DNA of 64,000 nucleotides from Branchiostoma belcheri (lineage: Eukaryota; Chordata; Leptocardii; Amphioxiformes; Branchiostomatidae), in NCBI RefSeq assembly GCF_001625305.1, contig NW_017802602.1, positions 784,500 through 848,499 of the forward strand. Reading direction: 5' to 3'. Below the pieces are notes generated by a model. It was not told the origin of the DNA. It saw only the letters and a list, made by a program, of their open reading frames with translations, and ran no database searches. Of the stretch, positions 1 to 12,084 are shown piece after piece. How positions within the stretch are numbered: position 1 is the first letter of the stretch; each line of letters starts with the position of its first letter. Position numbers and translations under genes: made by a program.

Positions 1-268
1 CTCCTGCCATTTTTTAAATGGATTCAGCTTCTTCATTTTGGGGCCTAAGGATCTGAAATTTGGTATGGAGGTACAGTGGGCAAATACCCTTAGGCGTTTT
101 TTAAATTTTTGTGATACAGGCTTTTAGTAATGGTTTTATTTGAGTTTTTTGGCTGTATTATAGCAAATGTATTACTGTGTCAGTGGGCAGTGTTAACCAC
201 ATTTGGCATGAGTCATCACAATGGAATGCAGGGCATCAACCATAGGCATGCAGCTTTCCTCTCTTCTT

Positions 269-396
269 CTTGCTGATTGGCTGTTGGGATTTAACTTGAT
301 TAACACCTGCACAGACCATTTCCACCTGCACAGAGCATTTCTTGCTGATTGGCTGTTGGGATTTAACTTGATTAACACCTGCACAGACCATTTCCA
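269..396. repeat. Tandem duplication, 72-bp period
   Basis: A 72-bp segment beginning CTTGCTGATTGGCTGTTGGG is followed directly by a second, slightly shorter copy starting at 341. Short open frames across it on both strands are repeat translations, not genes. Confidence 0.85.
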
Positions 397-715
397 TACT
401 GACAGTATGTCTGTATTCAAGTGTTTTGGTAGGTATTTCAAGCTTTCCTGCTCCAGCATTGGAATGCGGGGCATGAACGTTTTTTTTTTTGAAAATCAAC
501 AGTTTGCATTATGCAATTAAAAATCCTAACCAATAATGTAGGGAATAGCTAGCCAACTGTTGTAGTCTTAGTTGTATGTTACTTCATATTATAGTTATAT
601 CAATGTAAAGCATTGTTTTCCCTTGTGTTTCTCATTCTTTCCCTGCCATGTCGTAAAATGTGGTGAAGCCATCGCTGTATTTGCTCCAAAGCAAATATTG
701 GCCTTTCTAGTTATA

Positions 716-831
716 ATTGCACTGTATTCCGTAAAATTGCACTGTATTCCGTAAAATTGCACTGTATTCCGTAAAGTTGCACTGTATACTAATACGACTG
801 CACTGTATTCCGTAAAATTGCACTGTATACT
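716..831. repeat. 20-bp tandem repeat array
   Basis: Five to six copies of a unit close to ATTGCACTGTATTCCGTAAA; the fourth and last copies read ACTGTATACT instead. Simple minisatellite in otherwise featureless AT-rich DNA. Confidence 0.85.
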
Positions 832-1067
832 CTGGCACCCCTGATTTCATTCTATTGGGATTGGGGCCTTAATTAAACACTTCATGTCAGAGATTTGCCC
901 CAATTATCAATGGACACGCAGCGTGTTCTTCTGATGTTGAAAACTGACAAAATGTAGTAGTAGGATGCTACTTGAAACGTCTGACAGTTTTCAAAATCTA
1001 TCCAATTGCTTGGGTAACGGTTTTCTTAAACACTTCATGTCATTACCTGCCAATATGCTGGATACGG

Positions 1068-1222
1068 CTAATCTCCAAGCAGATCTTTTGGTGGTCAAAG
1101 ATAGTATCCAACACGCGGACAGTATCCAGCCGGCCGACAGTATCCGATGGGCCGGCTGTCAGAAAAAAAAGGGGCATAGAAAAAGGTCACAATCTTCCCA
1201 TTCAACCTCTGCTTGGAGAGTA
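1068..1222. mobile_element. MITE with TAATCTCC ends (family D), 8-bp TSD
   Basis: The element begins CTAATCTCCAAGCAG and ends CTGCTTGGAGAGTA, so the termini are inverted. The 8-mer GGATACGG occurs directly before (1060-1067) and directly after (1223-1230), an exact 8-bp target-site duplication of the kind left by hAT transposases. No coding capacity. Confidence 0.75.
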
Positions 1223-1317
1223 GGATACGGCAACAATTTATTCGTGCACACGCAGCGGGTCTTTTGTGGCCGTTGGTGTGTTTTTCTTTGCGCTCACGAA
1301 CGTTAACGACTCTCAGT

Positions 1318-1830
1318 GTGACGGCATCAACAGATTGCCTGTAGGCATCACGACTCCGATCCCTGCCAACACGCGTGGTTACTAAATATAATGTTGTACA
1401 TCAGCGCTGACATAACGTTATACACCTACGCAGATATAACGTTATAGGTCATGCCTTCAAATATCAGAGTTATCCACCAAGAATTGAGGTGTTCAAAAAC
1501 TCATATTTCCCCAGAACTATCGTAGACTGGAACTCGTTGCCACGTGCCCTGCAGAGTTGGGGCATCATCAAAAGAAAGCTTTAAACAACTCCTGCAATCA
1601 AATGTGCAAAGGTTTAGTGTAACAAGTCGTTCGGTGTGATATAGCTAGCTGCCGCCGCGCCGCGTGCCTGTGAAGCTGGTGTGATACGCCGAATGGCGGT
1701 TATCATGACTGGCTATACTGATACAGATACGGCATCGACAGATTGCCTGGAGGCATCACGACTTCAAACGCGTGGTTACTAAATATAACGTTATACACCA
1801 GCGCTGATATAACGTTATCGGTCTCATTTA
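1318..1830. mobile_element. Repeat-flanked LINE tail region
   Basis: Two direct copies of a roughly 110-130-bp segment (about 1318-1447 and 1720-1828; shared landmarks ACGCGTGGTTACTAAATATA and TAACGTTAT) flank a fragment at about 1484-1710. The fragment translates with frameshifts to the C-terminus of a non-LTR retrotransposon polyprotein (motif FPRT-DWNSLP). A related tail lies at 16.7 kb. The element is dead. Confidence 0.6.
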
Positions 1831-1851
1831 TGTAACAAATCGTATTATTAG

Positions 1852-1976
1852 TAGCCTCCGTAGCAGGCTTATAGAATTGGGGGTTTGGTGGTCTTCGGCT
1901 GTTTTCTGATTTAGCCCAGTTCTATAAACGGGGGTAATTCAACCAGGCCGGCTATGTTGTCTATATGCAATCAGAA
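1852..1976. mobile_element. MITE family B, 5' half
   Basis: Starts TAGCCTCCGTAGCAGGC and runs to the internal landmark ATGTTGTCTATATGCAATC, then stops; the second half seen in complete copies (for example 6151-6353) is missing. No gene. Confidence 0.7.
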
Positions 1977-3105
1977 ATGTTCATCAAAATACGTATGTTT
2001 CTGTCTGCCGAAATGACTGGATGATGTTGAGGCGAATTGGTAGCACGGAACAAAACGCTGTTGCTTGTCAACAGCGACGTGTTGCGGCTGACAGGGGTAC
2101 TGCACGCATGATATATGTACCTTTTGTCCCTGTTTCACAGCTTTGTAGTTTCTGAATGCTATAATTCCTGCATTACATTTTCTACGTGTACTAAGTATTT
2201 GAGATATTAGTATTTCATGTATGGGATACCTGAAAATCAGATCAATGGATCTGAGGTATTCCCTGGTAAAATAAATAAACTTGAAACTTGAGATGTACCT
2301 TGCACTGTCAATTTCGTCCATAATGTCCCAAATTATGATACTGCGTAAAGTACCACTGTATATTGTACATAGAGCATACACACAGTCATCAGACCTTTAG
2401 ATAGCCTTGTAACGTCTTTTTATCACAGATATTGCGTTTGTCAGGTTAGTAGCACAGCCCGTCTCCGTATTTACAATAACCTCCCTGTCTTGTATAATTT
2501 GTATAACCCACGCAAGAGCGCCCCCTGTTAACGCATTTTAACGAGCATTGTAGCCGCTCTTACTGTATATTGTCCAGTTATCAGGGAATATAAACCTTCA
2601 AGATTGCTTCCTGCTACTTCGGCAGCCCTGGCTGTATCTTATCCCTTTATACAGCCTAATAAAATAAATCAAATCCCTCTCAAATAGAACTAATGAAGAG
2701 CTGTATAGTCTACATGCAGTATTACCGGCAACTCTTCCATATACCAACCATTTATTGCACGAGAGTGTCACTTTTTATCTAAGTCTTCCTGATACGACAG
2801 AGCATACAGATGTGAATGGGTCTCATATTGCAGCATCTTGTTGACATCGTCAGCCCGAACACAAGAAAAAAAGGGCCGTTCACGGTCTGTGGTAATGTCC
2901 GGTCTGAAAGTTGTGATGATGAACCGACAATCTGGCAACCCAAGGACTTGGATAACCATGTTGTAAGCCGTGTAGTTTGCTCGATCCCTTCCCATTAGCA
3001 GCTAATATGATTAGCAATCCATGTACAGTTGATGGCCAGAAAATGGAGTATTGACCTCAGCATCTTCGTCGATGCCTCAATGAGCAACCTGACCACATTG
3101 CGTTT
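1977..3105. other. No gene seen
   Basis: Open frames here are short and show no recognisable domain or codon bias. I see no convincing splice-linked exon or RNA gene. Confidence 0.5.
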
Positions 3106-3657
3106 TAATCTCCAAGCAGATTCTAAGGTGGCAACTCAATATCCATTGGCCAAGCAGTGTCCAGTAGACACCAAAGATATGCTATTACACTGTTGTCCAA
3201 TGGGTGGTGCCTTGCCACCGAAGAATCTGCTTGAAGATGGCTAATATAATGGAGATTACTTGTCCAAAGGATAAGAATGGTGCTTGTCCAATAGATGGTG
3301 TCTTGCCACCCTAGGATCTTCTTGGAGACTGCTAATGTAATGGACACTGCATGTTGTCCAATGGATGGTGTCTAGGCATCATTGGAATCTGCTTGTCTAA
3401 TGCAATGTGCACTGCTTGTCCAGTGGATACTGCCTTGGCACCGTAGGATGTGCTTAGAAATGGCCAGTGGACACTCCTCTGACCAATGGATACTGCCTGG
3501 CCACCGTAGGATCTGCTTGGAGTTGGTTAATGCAATGGGCACTACTTGTCCAATGGATACTGCCTTGCAACCATAGGATCTGCTTTGAGATGACCAGTGG
3601 ACACTCCTCTGGCCAATGGATACTGCCTTGCCACCGTAGGATCTGCTTAGAGATTTA
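3106..3657. repeat. Degenerate array of family D half-units
   Basis: Repeated phrases close to CCAATGGATACTGCCTTGCC and GGATCTGCTTGGAGA recur about every 60-120 bp. They match the inner and terminal parts of family D MITEs elsewhere (34593-34728). The array stops about 15 bp before the H2B poly(A) signal. Confidence 0.7.
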
Positions 3658-3671
3658 ATAATCGCATCCAG

Positions 3672-3677
3672 TTTATT
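3672..3677 (-). terminator. Poly(A) signal of the H2B gene
   Basis: AATAAA on the minus strand, about 20 nt after the H2B stop codon. No histone 3' stem-loop (GGCTCTTTTxAGAGCC type) lies between stop and signal, so the transcript is probably polyadenylated. Confidence 0.7.
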
Positions 3678-3697
3678 CCGAGAGGCTGTGGCCCGCG

Positions 3698-5179
<1,482 letters not shown>

Positions 5180-5186
5180 GGCGCTG

Positions 5187-5221
5187 ATTGGTCAGTTCCG
5201 GTTCAGGAGCACTGTGATTGG
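5187..5221 (-). promoter_or_regulatory. Paired CCAAT boxes of the H2B gene
   Basis: Two copies of TGACCAATCA on the minus strand, with CCAAT at 5191-5187 and 5221-5217, 30 bp apart. Paired CCAAT boxes are common in histone promoters. The proximal box is only about 8 nt from the ATG, so either the 5' UTR is tiny or this box is transcribed. Confidence 0.6.
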
Positions 5222-5634
5222 TCAGAATCAATTATTTTGTGTTACAATTGTTGATATGCATTATTGAAAAAAATGACTGTCAATTTTGGTCAGGGAGTGT
5301 AAAGGGCATTCCTGTTTCTCATTACCTTTTTATAAAGTTGAAATAGATAAATAAATGACAATACCTCATCGGAATTACCATCGAACACTGTCCCTTATCT
5401 CTGATATTAAGGTATATACTGTATACTTACTGTTAATCAAAATTTGCAAAATTTTCTCAAGTATTGGCTTTGATAAAGTGCCTCTTGACTTCCTGCAGTA
5501 TATTAAATGATAAAACCGTATAATTTTGTCACTGAAACCGCCAGCAATGTGGATTAATTTGCGTACGTAGCTTGTAAAGCAAACACCAAGGACTACTAAT
5601 GAAACAAAATGCCCCCATATTGAAACCGCAATAA

Positions 5635-5760
5635 TGTGTATCATGTGTATTATTTGATTGTTGTGATTTGTCTTGATTATTATGTCATACCCTGCATCAA
5701 TTCAGCCGTATAAAGGCTGCGACTGCACGGGTACAGTTTGGACAATAAAAACCATTAAAA
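5635..5760. repeat. Dispersed repeat, copy 1
   Basis: About 125 bp containing ATACCCTGCATCAATTCAGC and GGCTGCGACTGCACGGGTAC, ending GGACAATAAA. It is nearly identical to 41565-41683 and resembles the 3' tail of a retroelement. Family not identified. Confidence 0.75.
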
Positions 5761-5766
5761 AAAGAA

Positions 5767-5830
5767 AGTCTTTTCAAACTGGATAGATTTTTGATTAGCT
5801 GATTAAAAATCTATCCAGTGTGAAAAGACT
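5767..5830. repeat. Near-perfect 64-bp hairpin
   Basis: The arm starting AGTCTTTTCAAACTGGATAG is mirrored by an arm ending CTATCCAGTGTGAAAAGACT around a loop of a few bases. The phrase 'aatctatccag' also occurs in dispersed repeats at 0.98, 25.9 and 38.7 kb. Confidence 0.8.
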
Positions 5831-6150
5831 AAATTACTTTCTTACGGTTACTACGTACCCTGGATGAGTAATCTTCAGCAATGCCTCCATATAGAACACC
5901 AAAAATTACCAACGATTACAATAATAATTCATAGCATTGCAGCATAGCAACACCATCATCACCAGTGTCATTATCAATCCCAACAGCCATATTGCAACTG
6001 CAATGGCGTCGGGTGATACTCACACACACAGGGCACGGCCCCTTCTCAAATTACCAATAAAAACAGAACAGAGCAGCAACCAAAGCAGATCCATTTTCAG
6101 GGCACTGTCCTCGGACCCACCTCTGAAAATTGACGAGGGAGGGGGGCACC

Positions 6151-6353
6151 TAGCCTCCGTAGCAGGCTTATAGAACTGGGGGGTTGGTGGTCTTCGGCTG
6201 TTTTCTGATTAGCCCAAATCTTTAACAAAACGGGGGTTAATTCAACCAGGCCGGCTATGTTGTCTATATGCAATCAGAAAATAGCACATAAAAGCTCCCA
6301 AAGACCCCGAAGACCCCCCAAACCCCCACTTTTTGGAATGCTATGGAGGCTAG
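6151..6353. mobile_element. MITE family B, complete, 8-bp TSD
   Basis: Starts TAGCCTCCGTAGCAGGC and ends ATGGAGGCTAG. GGGGCACC flanks it on the left (6143-6150) and right (6354-6361), an exact 8-bp target-site duplication typical of hAT elements. Non-coding. Confidence 0.8.
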
Positions 6354-6624
6354 GGGGCACCGTACAGCATGTGAACAATGAACAGCTCTGTGATATACTA
6401 GAAGATTCCGAAATAATTACGTCATGCGCCTACCTGTCAGCTGGTAGATGACAAGACGTCCGAACGGTTATCTTCTGTCGTCATTTACCTAAAAATAAAC
6501 TCGAATTTGACCTTATGAACCTGACAGACCCGGGATGTGGCGTATTCAGATTTTGACACATGTGTGATACATCACCGGGTAGCTTAAATACTTGCCCGGA
6601 CTGACAATTAGGTGAACGATGATG

Positions 6625-7345
6625 TAATAGTATAAGACCTAAGCATCACCGATGAATACAGGCCGACCCCGGCCCTGCATCAAATCTACGTCTACAAGTT
6701 GGAACCCTTCCAAGATCCAACTGGTCGGTAGGAAAATAGACGCCACCACAATCGTTCTGAGCCCAGAATTAAAACCAAAAGTAGAAGGTCTTCGATGATG
6801 TATAAGATGGTGATGATGTATAAGATGATAATAATAACCAGGTTTCTAGAACATAGACGACCCAGTTCTGTTGCATCTGAGGTGTCACAGCACATCCACA
6901 TAGAGTCACCGGGACACACAGTGGATCTGGAGGGGGTCAGAATCTTGGATACCGAACAGGATTACTTCAAGAGAGGCATAAAAGAGGCCATATACATCAG
7001 GGCACTTCAACCATCGCTCAACCGGGACGGGGGGCGATATCGACTTCAGACAACCTTTGACCCTTTGCTGACGTCACACGTGGGAAAAATCACGTGTCCA
7101 CAGCATTTGGGTCAGATAGCTGAGGAAGACTGAGTGATTCAGTCGAAAATTTCTGGAGAGTCAAATTTTGAGTTGGAGAACAGTTTTTCATAATGTAATT
7201 TACCAACTCAGATGAACTTTCATGCTGATGTATAAGATGATGTATAAGACCTAAGCATCACCGACAAACACACAGGCCTACCCCTGCATCAAATATACTA
7301 CAACCTGGCACCCTTCCAACGAGTCGATAGGAAAATAGACGTCAC
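6625..7345 (+). mobile_element. Penelope-like element remnant
   Basis: A GIY-YIG endonuclease fragment (separate entry) is bracketed by two diverged copies of a roughly 120-bp segment (about 6632-6755 and 7235-7345, sharing ATAAGACCTAAGCATCACCG), consistent with the partial terminal repeats of Penelope-like elements. Microsatellite-like GATGATGTATAAGATG repeats lie at 6796-6832. Confidence 0.65.
6840..7133 (+). pseudogene. Penelope-like GIY-YIG endonuclease C-terminal fragment
   Basis: In one frame this reads FLEHRRPSSVASEVSQHIH, then GVRILDTEQDYFKRGIKEAI, YIRALQPSLNRDGGRY and QTTFDPLL before TGA. The pattern 'xR.hKEAIYIR..PSLNRDGGRY.L...xD.L' is the hallmark of the C-terminal GIY-YIG domain of Penelope-like retroelements, which nicks target DNA. 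The reverse transcriptase and the start of the endonuclease are missing. The apparent Met-rich N-terminus is only the GATGATGTATAAG microsatellite. A dead 3' fragment. Confidence 0.75.
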
Positions 7346-7358
7346 CACAATCGTCCTC

Positions 7359-7483
7359 ATATATGTAACAGTGGGGGGTTCATAGGCGCTACCAACTGAC
7401 CCGGCCGATGGGTCTAGACCTTTTCGGCCGAGTGGTTAGAGCGTCGGAGTCTGAAGCTGGTACCCCCCCACTGTCACATATAT
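7359..7483. repeat. Hairpin-ended element with tRNA-like A box
   Basis: ATATATGTAACAGTGGGGGG at the left is mirrored by CCCCCCACTGTCACATATAT at the right. Inside, TCGGCCGAGTGGTTAGAGCG resembles the 5' part and A box of a Ser/Leu-type tRNA, but no B box or acceptor stem follows. Not a functional tRNA; possibly a SINE or a MITE that captured a tRNA fragment. Confidence 0.55.
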
Positions 7484-7827
7484 ATATAGTATGTCTAGGA
7501 TGTAAAATATTTAACGTAGAAGGTCTTCGATTTTAATGATTGGAACTTCGAAAGCCATTAAAAAGAAATGCCGATTAACTAATAATGGATCAGGCTTTTA
7601 TTGTGCCCTATTTGGGCCCCAGGTTGCCTCCCCCCAACCAATCGTCCCTCGTTGGCCTCTATTGGCTCTAGAAGTTTCGATCGTCATGCGTGACCCTCGT
7701 CATCGAACGTTGCCAAATACGTCCCGCCAGGGACAGAAATATCCGGGAAGCTACCAACTCATTCCAGGAACGTACTACGTGTGCGGTCTAAGGTACAGAG
7801 ATGTCTCCACCTACATCTCCCGATCTG

Positions 7828-8358
7828 TAGCCTGGTATCCAGTCTTATCGTGGTTAGGACGGGTTTTCGTCGGGGCTGCTGAAGCTCTTCCCCGCCCGCC
7901 TCAGCTAGGTTCCTCGGTAGGGAGATTGATTAGCTCCACCACGATTGACTGGGGACCAGTCTGTTCAAATTTCCTCAGGACAGAGGCGGGCTGGGCAGTA
8001 TGATGGGACGAATTGACTCTCGGAGTGCCAAACTCTATCACAGGTGTAACACCCCTACCGGGCGGTCTGTCGAGCTGGACGGGGGAAAACTGTTAGAGCC
8101 CCGAAGACAGCCTGCCCCAACCACGATAGACTGGATACCAGGCTAGCCTCAACCAGGCCTTTTTACGGGAATACGGATCGTAGAATTCGGTAAAAAAAAA
8201 GAGAGTACAATTGGCCAAGGGAGTCCGGCCGCGGGGAGGTAGTTTCTTTCTTAACTGCGCGGCCTAGTCAAACCTACAAGGCGGCCAAACTCCCCTGGCA
8301 ATCATTCTCCTATATATAGCCAGCGTAGTTATTCTGGTAGAGACTAATACCAGGCTAC
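7828..8358. mobile_element. MITE family E hosting a nested MITE
   Basis: The left end TAGCCTGGTATCCAGTCTTA is inverted at 8119-8145 (AGACTGGATACCAGGCTA). A second element (8143-8346) is inserted at this end, and the host sequence resumes as ATACCAGGCTACC. The 155-residue open frame across 7536-8003 is repeat translation. Confidence 0.6.
8143..8346. mobile_element. Nested MITE (family F), 8-bp TSD
   Basis: Runs from TAGCCTCAACCAGGCC to CTGGTAGAGACTA, with internal mirrored blocks around GGGGAGTTTGGCCGCC-type sequence. ATACCAGG repeats on both sides. The same family, reverse orientation, is at 48556-48767. Confidence 0.65.
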
Positions 8359-8539
8359 CCGACCCGATGTGTGGGAAAGTTATGATATCGATGACGATGT
8401 GACCAGAATGCCGTATTTACCTTGCTGGTGCAGCTGGCACCACCACGGCGCCCCGTCCGCCTGTCACGTGACCCTCCGGCAGAGGTTGATAACCTCCACA
8501 GACAGCTTCAGCAGACAGGCAGAACCACGGGAAACATCA

Positions 8540-9260
8540 CGAACTGTTCGGGAACATTCTGTTGTATCCAGATCCATTCTCTATCCAGAACCGCGCTTTA
8601 TCCAGAACCATGCTCAGGCATGGTCGAAGCGTATCCAGAACCGTGTCTTATCCATAACCACGCTCAGGCACGGTTCTGAATGGTCGACGCGTATCCAGAA
8701 CACACAAGGTTCTGGAACATTCTGCTGTATCCAGAACCGTGCTCTATCCAGAACCATGCTCTTGCACTGTTCTGGAAACTTCTGATGTATCCTGAACCGT
8801 GCTTTATCCAGAACCATGCTCTTGCACTGTTCTGGAACCTTCTGATGTATCCAGAACCATGCTTCATCCAGAACCATGCTCTGGCACTGTTCTGGAAACT
8901 TCTGTTGTATCCAGAACTGTGCTCAGACACGGTGCTTGATAGCCGACGCGTATCCAGAAATAGTCTGTGAAACACAAACTCTGCCGTCCGCGGCTTTAGT
9001 GACCCCTCCCCGCAGAGGGGGGGGGGGTGGATGTTGGGCGGCCGGATTTTGAGGCTAATCCAGAACCAAGCTCAGGCACGCTTCTGTTTGTTGACGCGTA
9101 TCCAGAACCGTGCCCAGGCGTGGTTCTGGATGGTCAACGCGTATCCAGAGCCGTGGTCTGGATGGTCAATGCGTACCCAGAACCGTGCATGCCTGGGGTA
9201 AATCTACGTTCTTAGATACGCGGAGACTATTCAGAACCGTGCGTGCCTTGGATAAAGCAT
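8540..9260. repeat. Hairpin minisatellite (TATCCAGAACC repeats)
   Basis: Many copies of TATCCAGAACCGTGCTC and its mirror CACGGTTCTGGAT are arranged so that each unit folds on itself. In 8740-8930 the unit is close to 60 bp. Open frames on both strands (rich in YPEPC or SGYIR) are translations of this array. A related array is at 24550-24850. Confidence 0.85.
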
Positions 9261-9600
9261 GGTCAAAAAAAAAACCTTTGAAGTTAGATACTAGGCATTT
9301 TCTTCTCATGCATATCTAATAATGTTAGAATTTTGATAATGTAGAAGAAATTATGATTAATCAAACTTAATCAAAATCCATTCTTGCTGTACTTGCCGAC
9401 CAAAGGAATATGGGTGTGTTGCTTCAATGTTTATATAACTACAAAATTTATTCATGGCAACATGATAGGTGCAACAATATCATACTCTAGCAATTGCACA
9501 AATATCTACATATATACAATAACTCTTGGCAGCTTTCAAACCAACCAACTTTCAATTTTCCTGGCAGTGTAACCAATCTGGTTAACACTTATTATATTCT

Positions 9601-9978
9601 TAGGCCACACCAATTTAATTTGTTGGTTCTCGGATTCGCCTCTTCATTTTTTTCTGATTTGCAAAAAAAAAAAAAGAGATTCTGGTTCTGAAGCAACTAA
9701 AAAAATGCTCATATTTTGCCCCGAACAGTTGAGGAAATTCCTTTTCTTCCTAGTTGTTAATTTTTCCATCTATCAATGCAGTGGTTTGATTAAAAGTTCA
9801 AAATTTATACTTTAAATTTTAACCCAGCCTTTTTTGTTGACTTCATGGCTCATATTGTAGCATTTGGGGCTATAATAGGATGCCTAGACCTGTTTTTATT
9901 TTTATTTTTTTTCGCCCTGTCGCTTCATATTTTTTCTGAAAAAATCCGAGAACCAACAAATTAAATTGGTGTGGCCTA
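9601..9978. mobile_element. Long-TIR element, copy 1
   Basis: The first 36 bp (TAGGCCACACCAATTTAATT and onward) are exactly mirrored by the last 36 bp, ending ATTGGTGTGGCCTA. The interior is A/T-rich, with no coding sequence. A second, diverged copy is at 26812-27012. Confidence 0.85.
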
Positions 9979-10992
9979 ACAGCAATTCGATAAATCACAT
10001 TATGAAGGCATAGTAGTTGCTATAAATACATTATTGGAAGTAACTAACGTCTTTTTGTACCTAAAAGATTCATGTATAACAAAAATACAATGTATTGAGC
10101 AACCTTGCTGTCAAATTCCTTGTTTAAACAATTTATATGACAACATGTTAGCATTTTTGGACATATACATGTACATAACAGGGAACCCATTATCCAACTC
10201 AAGTACTTCTTTTCTTTACAAATGTATGTTATTATTATTATGACTGGTTTATTCAGTAAAAAACATTTTGCAGCCCGGAGGCTGAATTGCATGTTTCCGT
10301 ACATTGATCAGTGTCCACCTTAACATTATAATAACAAATTTAAAAACAACTTTCCCAATATCTACTATCCCAATAACTACTTAATATATAGAATTTCACT
10401 GTAAATTCTAATACCTGATATGCAAAGCTGCCTTTCTGGACTCATTTACTTGATTGTGGCAAAATGTTTAACGTTTTCTTCATTCATGAATAAAAAAAAA
10501 TGGCGAGAGACCATTTTGAAGACCTCATATATATATGTACATGTGGAATAAAACGCTACTGATATAAATATACATGTATCAACAACAACAAAAAAACACA
10601 TGCCAGATGCCCTGCACCTGGTAACTAAACTAACACACTTCATATCAAACAATAATATTCCATTAGACATTTGCCTGTGATTCATTTTGGGATATCAAAA
10701 ATTTTATCTGCAACACAATTAGAATGAAATTTTACACTTATTTAGAGTAAGCTTTTTGATACAGAGCACACTTACTACAAAGACTATAGTATATCTTTTA
10801 TGAAACTGTCAACCCAAAGATTTTTAAGTATCATTTATACACAACAATACTATCACCATTAGAATTTCAACCCAAGTTGTTTGAATTATGCTAGGTTTAA
10901 AAAATGATGGTACATGAGAAACTGTTTTTGTGATTGACCGCAGTATGTGTATGGCTATGCTCTTTTTCACAAGATGATCCTGTTTACAAACT
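9979..10992. other. No gene seen
   Basis: AT-rich DNA with short open frames only. It lies beyond the probable poly(A) signal of the rhomboid gene. I see no repeats of note. Confidence 0.5.
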
Positions 10993-10998
10993 TTTATT
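10993..10998 (-). terminator. Candidate poly(A) signal, rhomboid gene
   Basis: AATAAA on the minus strand about 1.1 kb after the rhomboid stop codon. It is the first clear match I found downstream, so the 3' UTR would include the exon-copy array at 11445-12060. Confidence 0.35.
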
Positions 10999-11444
10999 TC
11001 AATATGACAAGGACAAACTGAAACACAATCCCACTAGTCGTCATCTATTAACCACGTTGGAATGTTTTGAATTCACATCGCGGAAAGTCGACCACAGAAT
11101 GTATTGAGGTAGCAGTTGTCAGGAAGGACACCTAGCAGATTGCACCGGAAGTGCAGACTACACTGGAGGTGATCCTTTGCTGTAGAACGGAGTACTATTA
11201 ACTCCCTGTAGATGGAAACTGCTTGGGATCCTTTCTTCTTGGAAGACGGTGTACACATTTCTCCGCTTCTCATGGCTTCCATAAGGTACTGAGTATTGCT
11301 CTCTTGTTGTTCTTGCTGCACAGTGCCTTTTATGACTAGTATGGTCTATGCTAGTCTGGCAGATTTCACCACTGAACACTTCACCATAGCAAATGAAGTT
11401 GTCAGTAATACTGTGAGGCCCCCTAGCAGATGGTACAAGAACTG

Positions 11445-12060
11445 CAGTCTCCATTTCTTTCAGTAGTAGAAGATATTCCAGAAGATGGTAAAGAAAGAAA
11501 AACAGGCTGCATACACCACCAGGGACACCCACTCAATGAGGCCCCCTAGCAGATTGTATAAGAACTGCAGGATCGTCCTTCAGTAGTAGAAGGTATTCCA
11601 GAAGACGGTAAAAATGATACAGGCTGCATACACCACCAGGGACACCCACCACATGACTCTTTCATGAAGTTTCTGCTCGAAGTTTCTGAGAATCAGCACC
11701 ACTCAGCGAGTCCTAGCAGATTGTATGCAAACTGCAGGTTCATCCTTTAGTAGTAAAAGATATTCCAGAACATGGTAAAAATGATACAGGCTGCATACAC
11801 CACCAGGGACACCCACCACATGACCCACTCAGCGGGTCCCTCTAGCAGATCGTACAGGAACTGCAGACTCGTCTTTCAGCAGATCGTATGAGAACTCCAG
11901 GGTTCGTTTTTCAGTACTAGAAGATATTCCAGAAGACAGTAAAAATGATAGAGGCTGCATACACCACCAGGGAGACCCACCACATGACTCTCTCCTGAAG
12001 CTTCTGCTCAAAGTTCCTGAGGATCAGTACCATGCACTCAGCGAGTCCCCCTAGCAGATC
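11445..12060 (-). repeat. Array of partial copies of the last rhomboid exon
   Basis: Four decayed copies of the end of the terminal exon lie 3' of it, anchored by CATACACCACCAGGGA at about 11515, 11630, 11797 and 11967 (the true exon has the related sequence at about 12134). Each encodes a version of [20 protein letters not shown] plus about 40 nt of 3' UTR. The copy nearest the gene also keeps [15 protein letters not shown] and ends one codon early at TAG after FWNIF. None has an acceptor site, so they are transcribed 3' UTR or inert duplicates. Confidence 0.85.
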
Positions 12061-12084
12061 ATACAGGAACTGCAGAATTGCTCT

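Noticed and set aside
7536-8003. 155-codon plus-strand frame
   Set aside because: Runs through MITE family E and its flank; no homology.
8614-8975. Overlapping open frames on both strands with repeated SGYIRSFQNSARAW or YPEPC motifs
   Set aside because: Translations of the hairpin minisatellite; no start context or splice support.
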